Of a stretch of DNA of 64,000 nt, positions 36,259-47,000 are shown piece by piece. The stretch's first letter is position 1, and every line of letters starts with the position of its first letter. A program made the translations under genes and the position numbers. The notes beneath the pieces are model-generated. The model searched no databases. It saw only the letters and a list, made by a program, of their open reading frames with translations, and was not told the origin of the DNA. Where the stretch lies: NCBI RefSeq assembly GCF_000332475.2, contig NZ_AOGX02000016.1:124001-188000 (forward strand). The letters are read 5' to 3'. This DNA comes from Leptospira yanagawae serovar Saopaulo str. Sao Paulo = ATCC 700523. GTDB taxonomy: Bacteria > Spirochaetota > Leptospiria > Leptospirales > Leptospiraceae.

Positions 36259-39200
36259 GTTCTCTTGTTCCTGCCATAGTTTCATAATATTTCCAAAAAC
36301 GTTCGTTTGGTGTTCGTGTATCTTCCGAAAGGGAATATTCTTTTTTTAATCCTAACACGTAAAACATTTCCACTTCCCCTTTGTTTTTGGCATTTACCTT
36401 TCCTCGGTATTCACAATCAAAAATATCCTTTATCATATCATAGGTTGTTCCGCTGATATTAATTTTTCCTGGAGTTCCGGAGGATTCCATTCTTGAAGCT
36501 GTATTTACCGTATCTCCCCAAACGTCGTATGCAAATTTCTTTTCTCCAATGACACCTGCTACTAGAGGGCCCGAATGGATGCCCAAACGTAATTCCCAAA
36601 AAGGTAGGCCCTGGTCTGCTTTGATTTGTTTCATCAAGTTCATAAATGATTGGATTTCCAATGCCGCAAGAATGGAATCGATTGCATGTGTATGGTTTCG
36701 TTTTGGAATTCCACCTGCACACATATAACTATCTCCTATGGTTTTCAGTTTCTCAAGTTTGTAATGTTCTGTGATTTTATCAAACTGAACAAAACATGCA
36801 TCTAAATCACGAATCAGTTCTTGTGGGGACAAAACTTCGGCTATTTGAGTGAATCCTTTAAAGTCAGTAAACATTACACTGACATTTTCATATAAGATAG
36901 GTTCAGTGGCACCTTTTTCTTTTAACTCTTGCGCGATGTCAACCGGAAGGATATTGAGTAATAATTTTTCGTTTTTATTCCTTTCTTCTTCCGCAATATT
37001 TCGAGAAATCTCAAGCTCTTTAAAAAGAGTTGAACCGTATATAATACCAGCGAGTTGCTCTGCAAGAATCGAAAGATTGGAAATATCTTCATCCGTTAAG
37101 TCCAATTTACTTTCGGAATTTGATAAATCCAAAATTCCAACTACTTCTCCATTTAATATCATTGGAATAAAAATAAAAGATCGGATACTACAAACTTCTT
37201 GTACCCATTTATCGTCATCGGATAACCATCTTTCAAAACTTCCAATTCGATCCGGTATATAAATCGGTTTTTTTCTACGCAAAGATAATTCATGTGCTCC
37301 TTTTGAGCCTTTGATTGGAATTTTCATATCATAGATTCGTTTTTTCTGAAACTCTGTAACGTTTTCAGGCACTTCCATATCGACGAATCGTAAAAATTTT
37401 TTTTCGCTGTCTGCAACAAGTAACGAATAATACATGATATTGAAATTTTCTTTCACATACCGATGTACCTTTTTCATAATCAAATGGATGTCCATTTTCT
37501 CATTTAGATTTTTGATTAGATCATTCAGAGCAAGGATATCTTTTTTTTGTTTTTCGGTTTGTTTGAGTAGATGAACCCTCTGGATGACACCTGAAACCTG
37601 TGCGCAAAGCCTTTCAATGGACCTTGATTCCGTTTTTGAAATGTCTAAACGTTTATCAAAATTTGAAAACATAATGATCCCAATTGTTTCATTGTTTAAA
37701 ACCAAAGGGACATGCAAAAATGAAGTTGCACCAACACCTTCACTAATTCTTTTATCAATTTCAGAATTAAATTTTTTCACAAACGAAAGTAACATACTTT
37801 TTTTTCTTTTCCAAACTAAATAGGCAATTCCTCCGGTTTCATCTAGAGGGATACGTAAATTATTTACAAATGTTCTTTGTTCATTTGTTGCTTCCACAAA
37901 GGTTTCAGCATAGACACTTCTGATCTCTTCTTTGTTTTCATCCAACAGAAATAACCAAGTGGCAAGAATTCCGTATTTTTGGTTTACATAGTTTGCAATG
38001 GCGTTAATGATTTTTGCTAATTCGGATTCAGAGTTGATTAAATTTGTAAGTTGGATGATGGCCTCAATTTCTTTTTTTGCTCCTTCCGATTCAATCAGAG
38101 CTTGGTCAGTCCTGATTTTTTCATCTGCCAATGCTAACATCGTTTGGTCCAACTTCACAGCTGTGGATCGCAAAAACACAAACGAAACTAAGTAAAATGC
38201 AAGAGCAATGGGAGAGGCAACAAAGATGGCGTGATAGATCGCCACACTTACTGGAAATGAATTGATAAGATTTAATACATAAAAGGACATTGTAATCGGT
38301 ATAAAAAATAAAATCATAAGTGATACTCGATTTCCAATTAAAGTAGCTTGTCCTGAAATTGGGATGGCACCCAATTTAATGATGAAGATGGAAATAAAAA
38401 GCGCTGGAAGTAACTGCAATTCACCTAATGTGTAAATTGGTATACCCATGGTAGCTGGCAAATTGAGTAATATTAAAAAGTCTCCCATAAATAAAAAGAG
38501 TACAATCAAATTTGCCAATCGATTCTTGTATTCTTTTCTAAACTCGATCCAATCTTTTAAAAAAAATACAATCCCAATAAAGCCTAAAATTCCAAAAGCA
38601 TTGAGGCCAATTCCACCAGCTGAAATTTTACCAAAATTATATTCAAAAAAACCACTAAAAAAATACGGAGTCCAAAGTAAACCTGACAAAACGAACGAAA
38701 AAAAATCGAAAATTCGCATTTGTTTAGGTGACTTCTTCTCATATAACGCATAACAAAATCGAAGATGGATTCCTGGCGTAAAAACAAACAAGGTGTAAAA
38801 AATTTGTTCTATCCTTCTCGTAACAATCAGTGGTATATCAAATTTTAAAATGACCATCACGATCGTGAATGCTCCTGCCAAAAAAAAGGAAATAGATGCT
38901 AACATATTCAATTTTTTGTCGGGGTTACTGCCAGCAATGAAAATTGCCAAAGCAAAAACGACTATACTAGAAAGGAGTGGCACCAAAAAATACGGACGTA
39001 AGTATGCTGTTAGTTGCAGATTAGGATGAAGGTAGAACGAAACAATAAAGGCTATTACAAGTAAGATGGTAGTTATAAATCCTGATAAAAAATAAAACAA
39101 ACCTCTTTGTTTGAATAATAAATCATTTAAATTCAGAAAATCTGATCGAAAGATCCCATAACCTAAAATGGATAAAGGAATAAAAGCAAAACTACTTAAA

Positions 39201-39859
39201 GGGAATACAGGATAACCGACCAAACTCGGCAAGTTTGTAATTGCAAGTATTCCGCAAATATGTAATCCTAAAAATAATGTTTTGTTGGATTCAAATTCAG
39301 ATTTATGTTTGCTCAAAAAATGTATTGATGTTGGACCAAAAACAAACAAATAATTAACTGCTGAAAATAGTCCCCACAATTTTATTGGAAAATCTGCAAC
39401 TGGATATTTTCCAAATTCATAATGAAACCATTTACCATTAAAATCAAATTGAGTGCATATTCCGTATAAGGCGATCGAAACTGTAACCAGTGCAATTAAA
39501 CCTGTAAACTTTAAGATACTATATTTCTTTTTAGTTAGATAATATGTTAAAAAAGATGCCGATGGTGATAATAAAATGACACCAAGATAACCGATACGAT
39601 TCCAAAACAGTATGGTTGATTGGTCCTGTAAAACTGCGCGGGTAGCTAAAACAAATCCTAATGAGGTAAAAGAAAACGCAAAACAGATAAAGGAAAATAA
39701 CAAAGGACGATCATTTGTTCTTTTAATGGCAAGAATTCCTAATGCCATGATCGCCAAACCTACAAAGATAGTAAGAAAGTTTGGAATGGCCCAAGGAAGT
39801 TTGTGCCAAAAGTATTCAATCGCTGTTGGATGGATTGAAAGTTCAGGAATTGATACCAT
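36248..39859 (-). CDS. Membrane adenylate cyclase with two GAF domains
   Basis: 1203 residues. A very long N-terminal membrane region (about 20-600, many helices, including a histidine-kinase 7TM-like part) precedes a coiled coil, two GAF domains (about 610-775 and 800-960), a second coiled-coil linker and a class III cyclase domain (about 985-1170). In the catalytic domain, VMFTDFKGFT and KLKTIGDSYMCAGG carry metal-binding Asp residues and the Lys expected of adenylate rather than guanylate cyclases; VWGDTVNTASRME supplies the partner Asp. It makes cAMP in response to membrane and ligand signals. It is the first gene of a three-gene signalling operon. Confidence 0.88.
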   Translation of the reverse strand: MVSIPELSIHPTAIEYFWHKLPWAIPNFLTIFVGLAIMALGILAIKRTNDRPLLFSFICFAFSFTSLGFVLATRAVLQDQSTILFWNRIGYLGVILLSPSASFLTYYLTKKKYSILKFTGLIALVTVSIALYGICTQFDFNGKWFHYEFGKYPVADFPIKLWGLFSAVNYLFVFGPTSIHFLSKHKSEFESNKTLFLGLHICGILAITNLPSLVGYPVFPLSSFAFIPLSILGYGIFRSDFLNLNDLLFKQRGLFYFLSGFITTILLVIAFIVSFYLHPNLQLTAYLRPYFLVPLLSSIVVFALAIFIAGSNPDKKLNMLASISFFLAGAFTIVMVILKFDIPLIVTRRIEQIFYTLFVFTPGIHLRFCYALYEKKSPKQMRIFDFFSFVLSGLLWTPYFFSGFFEYNFGKISAGGIGLNAFGILGFIGIVFFLKDWIEFRKEYKNRLANLIVLFLFMGDFLILLNLPATMGIPIYTLGELQLLPALFISIFIIKLGAIPISGQATLIGNRVSLMILFFIPITMSFYVLNLINSFPVSVAIYHAIFVASPIALAFYLVSFVFLRSTAVKLDQTMLALADEKIRTDQALIESEGAKKEIEAIIQLTNLINSESELAKIINAIANYVNQKYGILATWLFLLDENKEEIRSVYAETFVEATNEQRTFVNNLRIPLDETGGIAYLVWKRKKSMLLSFVKKFNSEIDKRISEGVGATSFLHVPLVLNNETIGIIMFSNFDKRLDISKTESRSIERLCAQVSGVIQRVHLLKQTEKQKKDILALNDLIKNLNEKMDIHLIMKKVHRYVKENFNIMYYSLLVADSEKKFLRFVDMEVPENVTEFQKKRIYDMKIPIKGSKGAHELSLRRKKPIYIPDRIGSFERWLSDDDKWVQEVCSIRSFIFIPMILNGEVVGILDLSNSESKLDLTDEDISNLSILAEQLAGIIYGSTLFKELEISRNIAEEERNKNEKLLLNILPVDIAQELKEKGATEPILYENVSVMFTDFKGFTQIAEVLSPQELIRDLDACFVQFDKITEHYKLEKLKTIGDSYMCAGGIPKRNHTHAIDSILAALEIQSFMNLMKQIKADQGLPFWELRLGIHSGPLVAGVIGEKKFAYDVWGDTVNTASRMESSGTPGKINISGTTYDMIKDIFDCEYRGKVNAKNKGEVEMFYVLGLKKEYSLSEDTRTPNERFWKYYETMAGTREHVA

Positions 39860-39973
39860 GAAATCCTCTTTTGTTTTTACGGTTTTCTCCGCAAAGTCAT
39901 CAAACCTTTGCTAAGAATTCGTTTGAACCTTTCAGAAATCCTCATTTTGGAAATAAATATTTCACTAGAAGTC

Positions 39974-39995
39974 ACCCCCAGTTTAGGGGGTTTTT
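39974..39995 (+). terminator. Rho-independent terminator in a 5' region
   Basis: ACCCCC-AGTTTA-GGGGGT followed by TTTTT is a textbook intrinsic terminator on the plus strand. No plus-strand gene lies upstream; the cyclase gene there is on the minus strand. It is 58 bp before the plus-strand gene at 40054, so it could act as a leader attenuator or end an unannotated or antisense RNA. Confidence 0.7.
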
Positions 39996-40053
39996 GTAAG
40001 AATTTTAAGAAACTGCTTTTCTAAAATCAATGGTGAGATAAAATTTTGGTCTC

Positions 40054-41583
40054 ATGAAACTACGATTTATCCTTTGTCTCATCTTAACATTTTGTTTAGG
40101 TTCTCTGTCTCAGACGATTCCCAAATCGAATCTCCTGGATACTTCTGAATCGTTAAATGAAAAAGGATTGGAGTCACAAGAAAAAACCATCCAAGTTTTA
40201 GGTGAATCGAAAACCATTCGGGTATTGTACAAACCAGAGGGAATAAAAAGTCAGTTTGCAAAACTAGTGTTGGAAACTTCAGCAGCTTATATACCTAAGG
40301 TGGCGGAATATTTAAACGTTGCTCCAAAAGGCAAGGTTTTAACCATTAAAGACCTAACTGACGGCACAACTGCAAGGAATGAAGGTGCAATCATTTACCT
40401 TCCTTTCGCTTTCCCTGATCCAGAACTTCCCATCCAAGCACCATTACTCTATCATGAAATTGGTCATTGGTGGTTTGGCCAAGACCCAAGATGGATATCG
40501 GAAGGGGTTAGTAGTTTTTTACCAATCGCTATGGCAATGGGCGGAAATTTAGATTTAAATCAATTAGAAATTCATAAAATCAAGTCATGGTGGGGATTTT
40601 TCAATCCATTGCCGAAAAACGATTCTCCGTTAGGAGACAAAGCGAAAGGAATAGAAAATATCATAACAAACTTTCCTTTATATTATGAAAAATCGTTTAA
40701 AATCCAATATTTACTTTTTTTAGAATTGGGCACCGAAGGGTATCGAAACTTTTTGGTTTCGCTAATGAATCCAAATCATGAGACTTGGCATGATTACTTT
40801 ATCGCCCCTTCTCAAGCCATATTGGATCATCAATCCAAAGGAGTTTTCACTTTATTAAAAATTCAAAAAGACTTCAAATGGGAAAATTTCCTTTCTGGTT
40901 GGGTTTTACAATCAGGTTACCAAATGGATACTAGGTCCATCTTAAAAGATAGTGACGGTGATTCTCTCGTTGATTTTGAAGAATTCAAAATAGGAACGAA
41001 TCCAAAAGAATGGGATAGCGACAAAGACGGATTAGGTGATTACGCAGAGTTGACATTAGGCACAAGTCCAATCGAGGCAAACGATCGTGATTATCTGCAG
41101 AGTAAAATTCGCAACCATGGAATCATCTTTGACGGCTTAAAAGATGATTGGGATTTTATAGAAACAAAACCCATTTTGTTGCGAAATCATAAAAATCAAA
41201 AGGTCTTGGATGTAGAATTTCGTTTTTTCCAAAAAGACAAAATATTATATGGGATGTTGGCCTCCGCAAAACCATTTATGGAAATTTTCCTCGAAGAAAA
41301 AGATCTCTATTTCTTTTTTGCGGACAATTCCAAACAGAAAGAGCGGATTGGATTTGGATTTAAAATGAATCCGAACGATGCCTATGGTTGGGAATTTGAA
41401 AGAACAAAAGGAAAAAAACGTTATGTTTTTGGAAAAGTGGGTACTGTGTTCGAATTCCAAATCGATGCCAGTGGGCACCCCGATCCCGAATTGGTTCTCA
41501 TTCCCCTCATCAATGGGAAAACTGGACCGTCTGTCTGGCATTGGGACTACGATCATCCCATTCTCATTCCGTTAGAGCATTAG
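40054..41583 (+). CDS. Secreted HEXXH metallopeptidase-like protein with Ca-binding repeats
   Basis: 509 residues with a signal peptide (FILCLILTFCLGSLSQ). HEIGHWWFGQDPRWISEG supplies the zinc HEXXH and a third ligand Glu 12 residues later, a gluzincin-like arrangement. Around residues 308-345, two thrombospondin-type-3 repeats (DSDGDSLVDFEE, DSDKDGLGDYAE) probably bind calcium. The C-terminal 160 residues resemble a carbohydrate-binding/esterase-like DOMON type; this is weak. A terminator-like hairpin lies in its upstream region. Confidence 0.7.
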   Translation: MKLRFILCLILTFCLGSLSQTIPKSNLLDTSESLNEKGLESQEKTIQVLGESKTIRVLYKPEGIKSQFAKLVLETSAAYIPKVAEYLNVAPKGKVLTIKDLTDGTTARNEGAIIYLPFAFPDPELPIQAPLLYHEIGHWWFGQDPRWISEGVSSFLPIAMAMGGNLDLNQLEIHKIKSWWGFFNPLPKNDSPLGDKAKGIENIITNFPLYYEKSFKIQYLLFLELGTEGYRNFLVSLMNPNHETWHDYFIAPSQAILDHQSKGVFTLLKIQKDFKWENFLSGWVLQSGYQMDTRSILKDSDGDSLVDFEEFKIGTNPKEWDSDKDGLGDYAELTLGTSPIEANDRDYLQSKIRNHGIIFDGLKDDWDFIETKPILLRNHKNQKVLDVEFRFFQKDKILYGMLASAKPFMEIFLEEKDLYFFFADNSKQKERIGFGFKMNPNDAYGWEFERTKGKKRYVFGKVGTVFEFQIDASGHPDPELVLIPLINGKTGPSVWHWDYDHPILIPLEH

Positions 41584-41723
41584 GCTGGTCAATCGGGAAA
41601 TTTAGCGTCCAATCCCCTCTCCGCTCTCTCATTCCTTCTTTTTAGCAGCATCCATACGAGTTTTCTACCCGGTGCTTCCCAGGGAAGAAGGCATTTTTTC
41701 TCAAAAAAAACACAAATTTAATG

Positions 41724-41745
41724 TTTGACTTATTTTTGACTTATT
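41724..41745 (+). promoter_or_regulatory. Tandem 11-bp repeat with promoter-like elements before the AlkB fusion operon
   Basis: TTTGACTTATT occurs twice with no gap (11-bp period, one helical turn). Both copies contain a -35-like TTGACT. TATTTA at 41747-41752 lies 16 bp after the first TTGACT and may be the -10. A factor binding one face of the helix could overlap the -35 region. Confidence 0.5.
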
Positions 41746-41840
41746 CTATTTATAACGAACGTGCGATATAAATTGAAGAAGAGGGCTAAAGCCGGTTTCC
41801 TGCCAAGTGAACCATCGCGATGGAAAGAAAGGAGTTGGAT

Positions 41841-44090
41841 ATGTTCCTAACAGATCGAACAAGCAGTGTGAAAGCGAAAGATTCGGTAAAACAAGACACA
41901 GAAAAATTGACGAACCAAGTAAAAATCAATGGCACATCGATTCAAGTGCGTCCAGAGGAAAACATACTGAGCGCTGCCCTACGCCACGGCATCGATTTCC
42001 CCCATAGCTGTCGAGTGGGAGGTTGTGCCACATGCAAATGCCAACTCGTTGAAGGCAAAGTAAAAGAACTCACAGAAACTGGGTATCTACTTTCAGATGA
42101 AGAATTAGACAATCGATATATCTTAGCCTGCCAAAGCATTCCTCAAACAGATGTTAGTATTAAAGTTGAAAATAAAGAAACCATTTATGGGAAAGTATTC
42201 CAACAAAAGATCTTAACTGATGAAATCTGCGAAATCTCCATCCAACTAGATACCAAACTTAATTTCAAGGCAGGCCAATATGTATCACTTTCCATCGAAG
42301 GAATGGAGGCAGAAAGGAATTACTCCATTGCCAATGCGCCAAACGAGAAAGGTATAGTTCGATTCATCATTCGAAAAGTTCCCAATGGAAAATTATCCAA
42401 TTATATTTTTAATGAGTCATTGGTTGGCAAAAAAGCAAAAGTCAAAGGTGCATTTGGAAATTTTTATTTAAGAGAAAACAAAAATCCAATTCTTATGGTC
42501 GCTGGTGGAAGTGGTCTTGCTCCTATCCTTGCCATACTAGAACAAGGAATTTTAAACGGCACCAAACGGCCGCTCACATTGCTTTTTGGAGCTCGAAAGA
42601 AAGAAGATTTATACAAAACCAATGAAATCCAAAAAATTGAGAAAATATGGAAAGGAAAATTCACCTTTGTTCCTATATTATCCGAAGAACCAAAAAACAG
42701 TTCTTGGAAAGGTGAAAGAGGACTTGTCACATCAAAGATCAAAGATCACCTAACAAAAGATTCAGAAGCATATTTATGTGGCCCCCCACCAATGGTGGAT
42801 GCTGCGACAAAAGAACTTCTCCAATCTGGAATTGATAAACAATCAATTTTTGCCGATCGATTCACAACCATCGACCACAGTCTCAGCTTACAAATCGATG
42901 ATAAAAAATCGAGAAACAAAGCCAATTTCTTTGATTACCTAAAATTCTTTTTATTCCATGCGGTTGGTCTCACTTCTGTTGTCAGTTTATTAATGGGAGG
43001 AACTTACACGACAATTGGATTTTTTTCCTTACTCTTCTTCTACATTGTTGGGGATGCCGTCTCTGGTGATGATAAAAGTACTCCAAGTTATTCCAAACCA
43101 GAAGTATTAACATTACAATTATGGATGGCGTTACCAATTCTAAGCCTTATCTTTTTTTGTTCTACCTGGACAGTTAGTCCGACTGATACATTGGGATTTG
43201 GATCATGGCTTACAGATTTATTTGAATATGATTTCAATTTAGCAAAAGCAAACACTCCAACAATAGTTCATTTTTATGCGGTGATTTTGACGGGCCTTAT
43301 GATTGGGCTTGTTGGCACTATTACCGCCCATGAATTGACTCACAGAACTTGGGATCCCATTTCCATGTTTATCGGTAGATGGTTACTTGCGTTTAGTTTT
43401 GATACAATTTTTTCCATTGAACATGTGTATGGTCACCATCGTTATGTTTCTACAACAGAAGACCCTGCCACTGCACCCCGAGGAAGGAATGTGTATTACC
43501 ATATACTCGCTTCTACGATCAAAGGGAATATCAGCGCATGGAAAATCGAAGTAAAACGATTAAAGAGAAAGAATTTATCAACTATCTCCTACCACAATGC
43601 TTTCCTTCGTGGCCATTTGATGAGCCTATGTTTAGTTGGTTTAGCGTATTTGATTGGTGGAATATCTGGAATGTTCTTTTTTATCGCTGCCGGATTGTTC
43701 GGAAAAACATTACTCGAAATCGTAAATTACATGGAACACTATGGTATGGTCCGATTACCAGAAGAACCTGTTCAACCTAGACATTCCTGGAATACAAACA
43801 AACGAATTAGTTCGTGGACGATGTTTAATCTAACAAGACATTCACACCACCATGCACAAGGTGAAGTAGCTTACCAAGACCTAAGACCTTATCCTAATGC
43901 GCCTATGATGATCAGTGGGTATTTGACAACCATAGTGGTCGCTCTCATTCCTCCGCTTTGGCATTATCTTATGATTCCAAAAGTAATGGAATGGGATAAA
44001 AAATTTGCAAGTCCGGAAGAATTGGAATTAGCAAAAATTGCAAATGAAAAAAGTGGAATTGAAAAGTTAATTGCATCTAACAAGGAATAG
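41841..44090 (+). CDS. Ferredoxin / ferredoxin-reductase / AlkB-type membrane hydroxylase fusion
   Basis: 749 residues combining a full monooxygenase chain. Residues about 20-110 are a plant-type [2Fe-2S] ferredoxin (CRVGGCATC and a later ACQ). About 115-335 is an FAD/NAD(P)H reductase (RNYSIANAP, GGSGLAPILAI, LCGPPPMVDA). About 345-749 is an AlkB/XylM-type integral membrane di-iron hydroxylase with all His boxes: HELTHR (about 497), EHVYGHHR (about 527), NYMEHYG (about 632) and RHSHHHA (about 667). It would hydroxylate alkane or alkyl-aromatic-like substrates using O2 and NAD(P)H without external partners. The start is ATG 41841 with AAAGGAG. It heads a five-gene operon. Confidence 0.92.
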   Translation: MFLTDRTSSVKAKDSVKQDTEKLTNQVKINGTSIQVRPEENILSAALRHGIDFPHSCRVGGCATCKCQLVEGKVKELTETGYLLSDEELDNRYILACQSIPQTDVSIKVENKETIYGKVFQQKILTDEICEISIQLDTKLNFKAGQYVSLSIEGMEAERNYSIANAPNEKGIVRFIIRKVPNGKLSNYIFNESLVGKKAKVKGAFGNFYLRENKNPILMVAGGSGLAPILAILEQGILNGTKRPLTLLFGARKKEDLYKTNEIQKIEKIWKGKFTFVPILSEEPKNSSWKGERGLVTSKIKDHLTKDSEAYLCGPPPMVDAATKELLQSGIDKQSIFADRFTTIDHSLSLQIDDKKSRNKANFFDYLKFFLFHAVGLTSVVSLLMGGTYTTIGFFSLLFFYIVGDAVSGDDKSTPSYSKPEVLTLQLWMALPILSLIFFCSTWTVSPTDTLGFGSWLTDLFEYDFNLAKANTPTIVHFYAVILTGLMIGLVGTITAHELTHRTWDPISMFIGRWLLAFSFDTIFSIEHVYGHHRYVSTTEDPATAPRGRNVYYHILASTIKGNISAWKIEVKRLKRKNLSTISYHNAFLRGHLMSLCLVGLAYLIGGISGMFFFIAAGLFGKTLLEIVNYMEHYGMVRLPEEPVQPRHSWNTNKRISSWTMFNLTRHSHHHAQGEVAYQDLRPYPNAPMMISGYLTTIVVALIPPLWHYLMIPKVMEWDKKFASPEELELAKIANEKSGIEKLIASNKE

Positions 44091-47000
44091 TTGAATAAGA
44101 TGGGCTGGCAGAATTGGATACGATGGGGGATAGTGATTGGGATTTCAATCTTCCAACTCAATTGCAAAAATGAGAAACCTAGTTCTGCAAGCTCCGAATC
44201 AGTAACTGTATTATCATCGGGTACAAGAGCTGATGGCATTGGTCAAACTCCAATTGACCCACCTAACAATACACCTACATTGCCAACACCTTCAGGATTT
44301 GGAAGTTCTGGTCCTGAGGTCCGATTTTTGTTTTTACCAAACAGTGTCGATCGATACAAACCTCTCGAACTTCAATTTTCAGAAGCGATGGATCCAACTT
44401 CGGTCTCCAATGCAATTACCATTCGAAATCTAACGATGGGAACTACTGTCTCAAATTATAGTTTAAGATGGACAAGTCCAATCAACCTATCCATTCGAAT
44501 GGGTGAAGAACTGAATTCAAATCAAAATTATGAAGTAGAATTGAACCAAATTGCTAAATCGACTAATCAAAATATTTCCTTAATACCTTTCCGACAGTCT
44601 TTTCAAACTGATAAAAACATACAGATAACAAGGAGTTTGTTAGTGAATGAGTCCATCACTTACCCTGTTTCCACGGACAAAGGAATTGTGATAGACAAAA
44701 ACCAAACAACGAATTTGCGCCTCGAATTAGGAATCAATTTTCCAGAGGAAACAAAAGAAATTTTTCTGTGTAAACTTGGTCAAACTCATTCTGTGGATCC
44801 ACTCTCTGTCATTTGTTCGTCCATAGTTGCAGTAGGTGTTAGGATCTGTAATCAAAATTGCCAAGCTCATAGGAGTTATGACCTATTCAATTCAACCGTA
44901 ATTCCACCAAATATTGGGACCAATTTATATTTTGTGAGAGTAGAATCGATTTCAGGTCATTTTAGTTATTTTGGTGTAAATTTTTTATATGGAGAACTTG
45001 CAACTAACACTGATACGAAATTATCAAATGTGGCAAATTTGTTAGTTGGTCAAAACCAAGGAATCAATGCGATAGCTGAACTGATTACTAAGTATGCCAA
45101 AGGGAATTTTACTTTATTTGACACAATTACCCAGTCAGACAAATCCTTAAACCAATTCATCCATAAGAAATCGAATGTTTTCCCAGGTGGCAATTGTCTT
45201 CCTTGGCCAACAGCAAAATTAACTCACGCCCCTACTCCTAATCATATAGACTACCTCTCAACCATAGGTCCTTTTTGTGGGATTGAAGTGGAAGGAAGTA
45301 TTTTTGAAAGTGTTACGTATCCTAATGTCGATTACAAAGCAAAAGCTGATATTTATATCACCAATTTGATTGTCGATGAAACTAGTTTTCCTTCTGGAGA
45401 TACAAATCTCAATTTCCAATTTGATATTCAAAATGGGATTTTTGACATCAATGTCTTTGGAAAAAAATTAAGAGGGAAATTTGCAATCGTTATAAAGGTA
45501 GAAGAAATTGAATTTTTTGATTATCTTTTGGCCAATACTCTCGTTTATTATGGAGAGTCTATCCAAGGAACAGATGGAGATGAAGTTGCTTTTGCATTTA
45601 ATGAAGATCCACCAGTTGAAATCTCTCGCAGAGCCTTTGTAAGGTCCAATTTACAAGTAAATGCATTTGGAAAAATCACTTTACAAGTGAATCCAAATAA
45701 CTTCCCTACAAATTTCCAACCAAACATTGATTGTTTGGATTTACCAAACGTTATTACTCCAAATGCAATTTTACCTTGCAATCCATTTGTGACCCATTGG
45801 GCAAATCACATAAAAGTAAACCAAGTCACAGGTACGGGTGCTGTTGCGGCCATAGTTGCCGATGTGATCAACCAAGAGATTCCACGATTAAAAAACAAAA
45901 TTGTACAAAATGTACTTAAGGATGTAACCGAGCGAGTTACACCTGAAATTTTAAATAACCTTCTGGGCCAATTAGAAAGTGGTATACTGATTAGCCTTCC
46001 CGATTATCTTCCAAGTCCCCTAAATAAAGTTACTTTGAAACTCAATGCCAAATTAAAAACAGATACATCACCTAAATTTTCCTCACCCAATTTTGGAATT
46101 GAAGGTAGTCTGGACGTTTCATTACTAACCTGTGTGAAAGACAATGCAAATCGTTGTCCATGGAATATTGGTTATATACGTTCAACATACCCAATACTTC
46201 CATATGGAACTAATTCTTTTATCCAAACAAAGTCTATCTTGCCATTGCCTTCCAATCTACAAAACGCAAACGAATATCCAGGTGTTTTATTAAAAATCCA
46301 TAACGATCTTCTTAACCAAGCTATGTATCATTTATGGTGGAATGGGGGATTTAATTTTGAGGTAAACCAAACTTTTATTGAAAATATCAATCAATTTGCT
46401 GGTACGTCTTCTTTGCTTAGACTCACTACATCTTTACTAAAAGCAGACCCCATAGTTACAATATTTGCACCAGGACAAAACAATTTAAAAACAAGTAATG
46501 GCGCGATATATCCAAATGATGATATCATTCTAACCCTTAACCCAATCCAACCGATCTATCTTGGATTTAGTTCCTTATCGGGTACTACAGATTTAGAAAT
46601 TCCAAAACTGCAAATCAGCTTTGCAGATTTAGAAATTACAATTAAAGGTAAAAAAACAGACCCATCTCGTACTTTATGCCCTTCTATCGATTGTAAAGAT
46701 GGAAGTATTTATACCATTTCGAAAGTTCGTTTGAGTTTAACTTCCAAATCAAGTTTAAGTTTTGGAACGTATAGTCTGCCGAATTGCACGGGAACTTGCA
46801 CATTTTCTAACTCTGTATTGGCATCAATTGGTAATCCAAGTTTAAAACTCATCACGAGCAAAGAAATTGGTGACCTATACTATTTGATTGAACCACTTGA
46901 AGGTCCGATACACAATCCACTTGCACTTCGTCCATCAGGGATAAAAGAGATTGTCAATCCATTAGTCAAATCATTGATCATTCCTCTTATCAACAATATA

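Noticed and set aside
41820..41840. Earlier ATG start of the hydroxylase fusion
   Set aside because: The AAAGGAG at 41828-41834 lies after it and is correctly spaced for ATG 41841.
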